Origin: an uncultured bacterium
GTDB taxonomy: Bacteria; Cyanobacteriota; Vampirovibrionia; Gastranaerophilales; Gastranaerophilaceae
Reading direction: 5' to 3'
Assembly: GCA_902797985.1 (NCBI GenBank)
Contig: CADBUZ010000008.1
Span: 47,907 to 111,906 of the forward strand
Length of the DNA: 64,000 nt
A program made the position numbers and the translations under genes. The notes beneath the pieces were generated by a model, which was not told the origin of the DNA, made no database searches, and saw only the letters and a program-made list of their open reading frames with translations. Positions 58,648 to 64,000 of this stretch are shown here, piece by piece (the stretch's first letter is position 1; each line of letters begins with the position of its first letter).

Positions 58648-61600
58648 ATGGAATGTCCAAAATGTGGTAATGAAGTTCGAGATAGCGAGAAAACGTGTCC
58701 TTTTTGTAAAAAGGTGCTTCAGTTAGAATGCCCTGTTTGTCATAAATTTAATCGTTCTTCTGTTTGTGAAGAATGCGGACATGTTATTATTCAAAAATGT
58801 CACAATTGCGGAACTCCCGGTCCTAATACTGGTAAGTGTCGTAAGTGCGGGTTTGATACTGCTAAAAGTGTTATCATGAATGAGGCAGAAACGGAAGAAT
58901 ATGCATGTTTAGCAATTACTTTCCCGAATATAGAGGATCTTCGTCCTGCTTTAAAGAACAAACAAATATTTAATAAGTTTAAGAAGAAATTAAAACAGGC
59001 TTTGTTTGGATATGCTGCTTCTCAAGATAATAGAGCTCAGTTGTTTGGGGAAACTTATGTAATTAAGTATTATAAAGAGTTTTCTTTTACAAGTTCTGTT
59101 AAAAAGGCTGTAAAATCAGCAATTGAACTTTTGAATAAGATTGGTGGAATTAGTTTTAAGCTAAAACGCAGTAAAAATGTTAGATTGCATTGCAAAATGA
59201 CAATTCTTAAAAAAACTTTTGAAACAGATAATAATGAGTTCAACACTGGTCTTAATATTAAACTTATTAAAGATACTACAGAAGAAAAATATACAGACGG
59301 ACTTCAATTAATTACTGACCAATATGTTAATAATATTATGTCTAGGGATTATACTTTAGAAATGATTTATTCATCTCAAGTTGGGGATGAATTGTTGATG
59401 TTCTATGAGTTCCCGTTAGAGGATCAAATTATTCCAATTGTTATTGAAGACGATAAAGCTAAAGATAATAGTATTTTAAAAGGGCCTAAAGAATTACCTA
59501 AGTTAAAAATATATGATGATGATGATAAATTAGAGGATATTTTATACGGCAATAAGGCAATAGATATTTCTACAGAAGGTCAATTTTTATCTGTACCTGC
59601 TCATAATATATTCAATACATTGAATGAGATTATGCGCTCAAACGTTTTTGTTACTCTCAAAACGACAGAAAGAAGGGATTTGCCGACAAAAGACATTTGT
59701 GATTTCTTAAAAACAAAATCAACAAATGTATTACATGTTGTGTGTAAAGAGAATTTTAAATATCAACCATACACATTTTTTAGAGAATTATTTGCAAAAA
59801 TGCTGCATATAGATTTGAAACAAAAAGGGGTTGATAAGATTATAGCATCAGGCACTAAGAGTTTTGATTCAAATGGGATTTTTGCTAATTTACTAAATAA
59901 TACTCCTTCTGAAAGTATGGATCCTGATACGGCGTTTATTACGTATGTTAATTCTTTAAGAGAGTTTATCTCATCGCAAAAGCATACAGTTGTGTTTATT
60001 GAAGGCATGGATATGATTGATGAAACATCATTAAGGGTTTTGAACGATTATATCTCATCTTTGATTAATGTAGAAGATTTATCCGTATCTTTTGTGGTAA
60101 CAGTACGTTCGGATTATTCTGTTTACAAGAATATTCCTAAACTTTTACACTCACCTTTTTATAAAGAAATAAATGTTACAAAGGGTGATTATGAGGAATT
60201 TTTAGCGACTCTACCTGAAAATATTGATGAAATTAAAAATTCTTTCTATATACAGAAGCTTGAGGAAAGAAGTGCGGGTAGTTTAACATATTTCAAAAAC
60301 TTTATTCAATATCTCAGAGATTCAAATGTATTTATTACTTTTGAAGGGAAATTGATGATAAATGCAGAAAAAACTCTTGTTTTTCCCGGGACAATTCAAG
60401 AATTACTTACAAAACGTTTTACATCATTGCCTGAAAGTGAAGGACTTGTAGTTGCGTATACAATATTGCTTGGTGGAAGTGCGCATATTAGTCTTTTAGA
60501 AAAGTTAAATATAGAAAACTTGTCAGAAGCAATTGAGTCATTAAGTAATAAGTCATTGATACAATTTGATGATTCAATAGTTGAAGTCGAAAATTTAAGA
60601 ATATTTAAACAGGCACTTTTAAAAGCATTAGAACCTAGTGTTAAAAAAATATTGGTTTCTAATATAGAAAAAGCTAATATATATAATAGTTATGAATTGT
60701 TAGATTTTGCGGGTAAAAATACCGAAAAGCTTGCAAGAATATACGACGTCGGTATGAATTCATTATTCTTTGGAGATTTTAATTCATATTTGAATTGTTC
60801 AAAGGTATATTTTACATTGATTGAAGAATTAGGAATTAAAGATGAAGAGTTTCTTGAAAAGAAAAATGAATTATATTCTATTTTGGTAAATCATTTAAAC
60901 AGATATCCTTCAACAAAGGTATATTCAATATCTAAATCAATACTTGCAAATGCGACATCAAACAACGATGATGAAACAATTGTAAATGTTTCTAATTTGG
61001 TATTAGATTCAGCTTTAAATGGCGGCGACTACGTTTTGGCACAGCAATGTATCCAAAACATTTTAACAAGAATATTGAATCCAAAATTGTTGGCAGAAGA
61101 TCAGGATTACACTCCACAGTTTATTTTGTATTCGTGTATACATGCAAAAATAGCATTTCACTTATCTCATTATAATCAATGTATTTCTGTTTGCGAAAAG
61201 ATTATATCTACATTGACTCCTGAGTTTTTAGATAAAATATCTGCTGATGGGGTGGATAAGACTCAGTTTATGTCATATATTATGGAGATATTAGTATTCT
61301 CTGCTCTGTCAAGAATAATTATTTGTGACGGATCTATTCAAGAATTTCTTGATAGTGTAAAAGAACGCTTAGGACATGAAATATTGTCTAATGATTATTT
61401 GTTGATATTGAATAAGTTATTACATAAAGAAGAATATGATATTGATGCAGGTATCCCAAATGATGTAGTTTCAATGTTTTTGTCAGGAATTTTACAAGCA
61501 TTTAGAACTTACGGAGAGGGATACAATGTTTTTGCTCAAAATATATATAAAGCAAAATTGGCTGTCCAAGGTGAAAACTTGCAAATATTTTCATTGTTGT

Positions 61601-62145
61601 GTGATTTGTTTATAGGATATTCTTACCAAAAATCTAATTTGGAAAATCCTGTATCTTGGAAAAAATGTGAAAAGATATATGAGGACGTGTATTTTACCGC
61701 TCAAAAATCAGGATATGCTGATATTGTCCAGTTAACAAACTGGTTTAAGGCATCATTATTAAAAGATAAAGAAATATATGAAGAAGCATATGAATTGATT
61801 GTTTCAGTTACTAATAACATTAAACGTAAACGTATTAAGAACAGATTATTGATGTTAGTATCATATATATTAACTCTTAATATTGCTTGTAAACTGGAAG
61901 CTTTAAAAGAAGAAATTCCTGTACTTGTATATAGAATTACATATTTAGCTGAACGTTATAATTTAGAAGAATATTACAACTTTATAGATGATCAAAGAGT
62001 TCTTGATACAGATTATATGAAGGAATTTAAAGAGGCAATTATTGCTGAAAAAGAAGCGATTGCCGCTGAACGTGAAGAAGAAGCAAAAGCGGATGCCCAA
62101 GAAGAAGAAATAATTCAAGAAGGTGGCGTTCCGCAAGAGAGCTAG
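58648..62145 (+). CDS. Large zinc-ribbon / cyclase-like / STAND-NTPase-like protein
   Basis: A 1165-residue protein. Residues ~1-75 hold four CxxC zinc-ribbon pairs (CPKCGNEV, CPFCKK, CPVCHK, CRKCGFD). Residues ~85-200 (YACLAITFPNIEDLRP, AQLFGETYVIKYY) resemble a degenerate nucleotide-cyclase domain. A STAND/AAA-like NTPase region follows: VLHVVCKENFKYQPYTFF stands where the P-loop should be but lacks GxxxxGK(S/T), while TVVFIEGMDMIDE fits Walker B. The C-terminal ~550 residues are helical, TPR-like. The overall order matches adenylate cyclase-ATPase signalling proteins, here probably without catalysis. It lies 21 bases before glgA. Confidence 0.7.
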   Translation: MECPKCGNEVRDSEKTCPFCKKVLQLECPVCHKFNRSSVCEECGHVIIQKCHNCGTPGPNTGKCRKCGFDTAKSVIMNEAETEEYACLAITFPNIEDLRPALKNKQIFNKFKKKLKQALFGYAASQDNRAQLFGETYVIKYYKEFSFTSSVKKAVKSAIELLNKIGGISFKLKRSKNVRLHCKMTILKKTFETDNNEFNTGLNIKLIKDTTEEKYTDGLQLITDQYVNNIMSRDYTLEMIYSSQVGDELLMFYEFPLEDQIIPIVIEDDKAKDNSILKGPKELPKLKIYDDDDKLEDILYGNKAIDISTEGQFLSVPAHNIFNTLNEIMRSNVFVTLKTTERRDLPTKDICDFLKTKSTNVLHVVCKENFKYQPYTFFRELFAKMLHIDLKQKGVDKIIASGTKSFDSNGIFANLLNNTPSESMDPDTAFITYVNSLREFISSQKHTVVFIEGMDMIDETSLRVLNDYISSLINVEDLSVSFVVTVRSDYSVYKNIPKLLHSPFYKEINVTKGDYEEFLATLPENIDEIKNSFYIQKLEERSAGSLTYFKNFIQYLRDSNVFITFEGKLMINAEKTLVFPGTIQELLTKRFTSLPESEGLVVAYTILLGGSAHISLLEKLNIENLSEAIESLSNKSLIQFDDSIVEVENLRIFKQALLKALEPSVKKILVSNIEKANIYNSYELLDFAGKNTEKLARIYDVGMNSLFFGDFNSYLNCSKVYFTLIEELGIKDEEFLEKKNELYSILVNHLNRYPSTKVYSISKSILANATSNNDDETIVNVSNLVLDSALNGGDYVLAQQCIQNILTRILNPKLLAEDQDYTPQFILYSCIHAKIAFHLSHYNQCISVCEKIISTLTPEFLDKISADGVDKTQFMSYIMEILVFSALSRIIICDGSIQEFLDSVKERLGHEILSNDYLLILNKLLHKEEYDIDAGIPNDVVSMFLSGILQAFRTYGEGYNVFAQNIYKAKLAVQGENLQIFSLLCDLFIGYSYQKSNLENPVSWKKCEKIYEDVYFTAQKSGYADIVQLTNWFKASLLKDKEIYEEAYELIVSVTNNIKRKRIKNRLLMLVSYILTLNIACKLEALKEEIPVLVYRITYLAERYNLEEYYNFIDDQRVLDTDYMKEFKEAIIAEKEAIAAEREEEAKADAQEEEIIQEGGVPQES

Positions 62146-62166
62146 TTTAAGTATTGGAGAATTGTT

Positions 62167-63624
62167 ATGAAAGTTTTGTTTGCATCAGCAGAGGTTGCAC
62201 CTTTTTCAAAGGCAGGAGGGCTTTCTGATGTTATCGGAAGTTTACCAAAATATTTGGAAAAAGATGCAGAAATAGCTATTTTTACACCGTTACACGGATG
62301 TATAGATGTAAATAAATATGGGATAAAAGAGTTGGAAAACTCTGAAATGTGGATAACTTTTGGCGGTCGTCCTCAAAAGTTTAGACTTTTTATGACAAAG
62401 CTGCCTGATACAGATATCAATGTGTTTTTTGTTCATAATGATTGGTATTTTACTTGTTTTAAGGAAGTTTATCCAAAATGGTTAGATACTCGATATGAAC
62501 ACGAAAGATATGTTGCATTTTCACTTGCTACTTTAGAATATGCAAAACAGTTGAATTTCAGAGCAAATATTATTCATTCTAATGATTGGCATACTGCTAT
62601 GATTCCGTTGTATATAAAAGCTAATTATAAATTTGACGAATTTTGGTCCGGAGTAAATAATGGGGCTGGTGTCAAAAATGTGTTTGAGATTCATAACCTT
62701 GCATATCAAGGCGTGTGGTTTGAAGATATTCTTGATTTTGCAAATATGCGTAAAGATATTGTTTATAACGAATGGGGTTGTGAACATTATGGCAGAGTAA
62801 ATTGGATGAAGGGTGCTATAAATTATTCTGATAAGGTTATTGCTGTGTCACCTCGTTATGCACAAGAAATTCTTACAGGTGAGTTTGGGGAAGGTATGGA
62901 TTATACCTTGCGTGGACAACAGCATAAGTTAGTTGGTATTTTGAATGGAATAGATTATTCTGTTTTTAATCCTAAAACCGATAAAAATTTAATAAAAAAT
63001 TATGATAAAGATTCATTGGGCAACAAGGATGCAAACAAAAAATATATCTGTGAATATTTTGGGTTAAAATATAATCCGGACAGACCTTTAATAGCGTTAA
63101 TATCCAGACTTGTACCGCAAAAAGGGATTGATTTAATACGACAAGTTGAAAACGAATTAAAAGGAATGAATGCTGACTTTGTATTTTTAGGTTCAGGCGA
63201 CAGTTCTTATGAAAATTTGTTTATATGGTTGTCAAATAACAGTTCAAATATTAGAACTTATGTAGGATATAAGGGCGATTTGGCTAATCAAATATATGCA
63301 GGAAGCGATTTCTTCTTAATGCCATCTGCATTTGAACCTTGTGGATTGAGTCAGTTGATAGCAATGAGATATGGTTCGTTGCCTATAGTAAGAGCTACAG
63401 GAGGGTTGGATAATACGGTTGTTGGGTATCCTCTTGATAACTCGACAGGATTTAAGTTCTGGGGATATGATGGCTGGCAAATGAAAGAAGCTATAGATTG
63501 TGCACTAAGCGTTTATAGTGACAGATATACATTTAATGCAATGAGGAAATCCGCAATGAGTGCAGATTTCAGTTGGAAGAAAAGCTCAGCAGAATACTTA
63601 AACTTGTATAAAAGTTTAATTTAA
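62167..63624 (+). CDS. glgA: Glycogen synthase (ADP-glucose, GT5)
   Basis: Extends alpha-1,4-glucan from ADP-glucose. KVLFASAEVAPFSKAGGLSDV contains the KxGGL substrate loop. HSNDWHTAMIPLY, FEIHNLAYQG and the C-terminal ALISRLVPQKGIDLI and PSAFEPCGLSQLIAMRYGSLPIVRATGGL are family landmarks; the E of FEPCGL is the catalytic/retaining-site Glu. Its 485 residues are standard. TTGGAGA precedes the ATG, 21 bases after the large zinc-ribbon gene, so cotranscription is likely. It points to glycogen storage; the GH13-like protein at 11.4-15.7 kb could act on the same polymer. Confidence 0.95.
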   Translation: MKVLFASAEVAPFSKAGGLSDVIGSLPKYLEKDAEIAIFTPLHGCIDVNKYGIKELENSEMWITFGGRPQKFRLFMTKLPDTDINVFFVHNDWYFTCFKEVYPKWLDTRYEHERYVAFSLATLEYAKQLNFRANIIHSNDWHTAMIPLYIKANYKFDEFWSGVNNGAGVKNVFEIHNLAYQGVWFEDILDFANMRKDIVYNEWGCEHYGRVNWMKGAINYSDKVIAVSPRYAQEILTGEFGEGMDYTLRGQQHKLVGILNGIDYSVFNPKTDKNLIKNYDKDSLGNKDANKKYICEYFGLKYNPDRPLIALISRLVPQKGIDLIRQVENELKGMNADFVFLGSGDSSYENLFIWLSNNSSNIRTYVGYKGDLANQIYAGSDFFLMPSAFEPCGLSQLIAMRYGSLPIVRATGGLDNTVVGYPLDNSTGFKFWGYDGWQMKEAIDCALSVYSDRYTFNAMRKSAMSADFSWKKSSAEYLNLYKSLI

Positions 63625-63829
63625 ATTTTTCACAATTTGATTATTTTGTAAAGTAGTGAAGTAATAAAGTAGTTTGTATAACTTTAAACTTTACTAATTT
63701 TGTATCCAATTAAAGAAGTGTCATTTGATTACTAAGAATAGAATTTTTACATAATAAATATTATGGGAATATATCAATAATATTATTTTTTAAAATTTGT
63801 TCTATAGTGAACGGTTTTAGTTATGTTCA

Positions 63830-63864
63830 TTTCTTTCTTTTTTTGCGACGAAAAAAGAAAGAAA
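63830..63864. repeat. Inverted repeat in the right-edge non-coding region
   Basis: TTTCTTTCTTTTTT / AAAAAAGAAAGAAA, a perfect 14-bp stem with a 7-base loop (TGCGACG). Rest of 63625-64000: no gene; two more TTC-loop hairpins, AGCCATC/GATGGCT (63904-63920) and ATCCCC/GGGGAT (63975-63989), and the window ends inside this stretch. Confidence 0.7.
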
Positions 63865-64000
63865 CGAACCAAAGAAAGAAAAACACGCTGTTGCTTGGAC
63901 TGGAGCCATCTTCGATGGCTTTCAGGTTTTGTCCTTCAACAACTCGTCATCCGACTCAGACAGTTTCGGACACTATCCCCTTCGGGGATGATATATCATT

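Overview
The window is AT-rich, gene-dense DNA from a Gram-negative, probably anaerobic and non-photosynthetic bacterium. My best guess is a gut Melainabacteria/Gastranaerophilales-type (non-photosynthetic cyanobacterial) lineage. The support is indirect: an OmpR-type regulator close to cyanobacterial RpaA, a four-subunit ferredoxin-dependent 2-oxoacid oxidoreductase, a glycogen synthase, outer-membrane secretion genes, and several unrelated proteins that begin with a short Phe-x-Gly-type N-terminal motif I associate with this lineage. No photosynthesis gene is visible.

1-15.7 kb is a housekeeping stretch. It holds a partial class A penicillin-binding protein, a YkgJ-type cysteine cluster protein, the korDABC operon, a predicted cysteine peptidase, a YqeG phosphatase, a U32/TrhP protein, an IspD-family cytidylyltransferase, parvulin / Xaa-Pro peptidase / SpoU methyltransferase genes, and a giant 1433-residue GH13-like protein. 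16.1-22.2 kb is a six-gene minus-strand regulatory operon: GAF-HD-GYP, exported TPR protein, two LuxR-type response regulators, pentapeptide-repeat protein and DnaJ-like protein.

22.9-27.6 kb is accessory DNA at a tRNA-Ser(UGA) gene. The last 14 bases of the tRNA, its terminator and a strongly structured ~130-bp segment are repeated three times in tandem, and a fourth partial copy lies 3.3 kb downstream. Between the copies are an XRE regulator with two matching operator palindromes and a row of small exported proteins, one frameshifted. The right edge is a patchwork of fragments: a palindromic element, a duplicated gene end, and a remnant of the start of preA.

27.6-45.7 kb is a two-partner secretion locus: a TpsB/ShlB outer-membrane transporter divergent from a 15.8-kb tpsA adhesin gene, which a single-base shift near 39,687 splits into two frames. 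It is followed by intact preA, so diverged copies of the preA 5' end flank the locus.

47-64 kb returns to core-like genes: carbonic anhydrase, a DXS-like enzyme that unexpectedly has a Sec signal peptide, the RpaA-like regulator, an oligopeptide ABC ATPase, recR, ybaB, a matrixin-type metalloprotease, an S4 RNA-binding protein, an anti-sigma/ECF sigma pair next to three small exported proteins, rpsP, a 238-bp inverted-repeat element, a 1165-residue zinc-ribbon/NTPase-like protein and glgA. The last 375 bases are non-coding and rich in hairpins.

No rRNA, CRISPR array, integrase or transposase was recognised. All family assignments come from reading motifs by eye; no database search was run.
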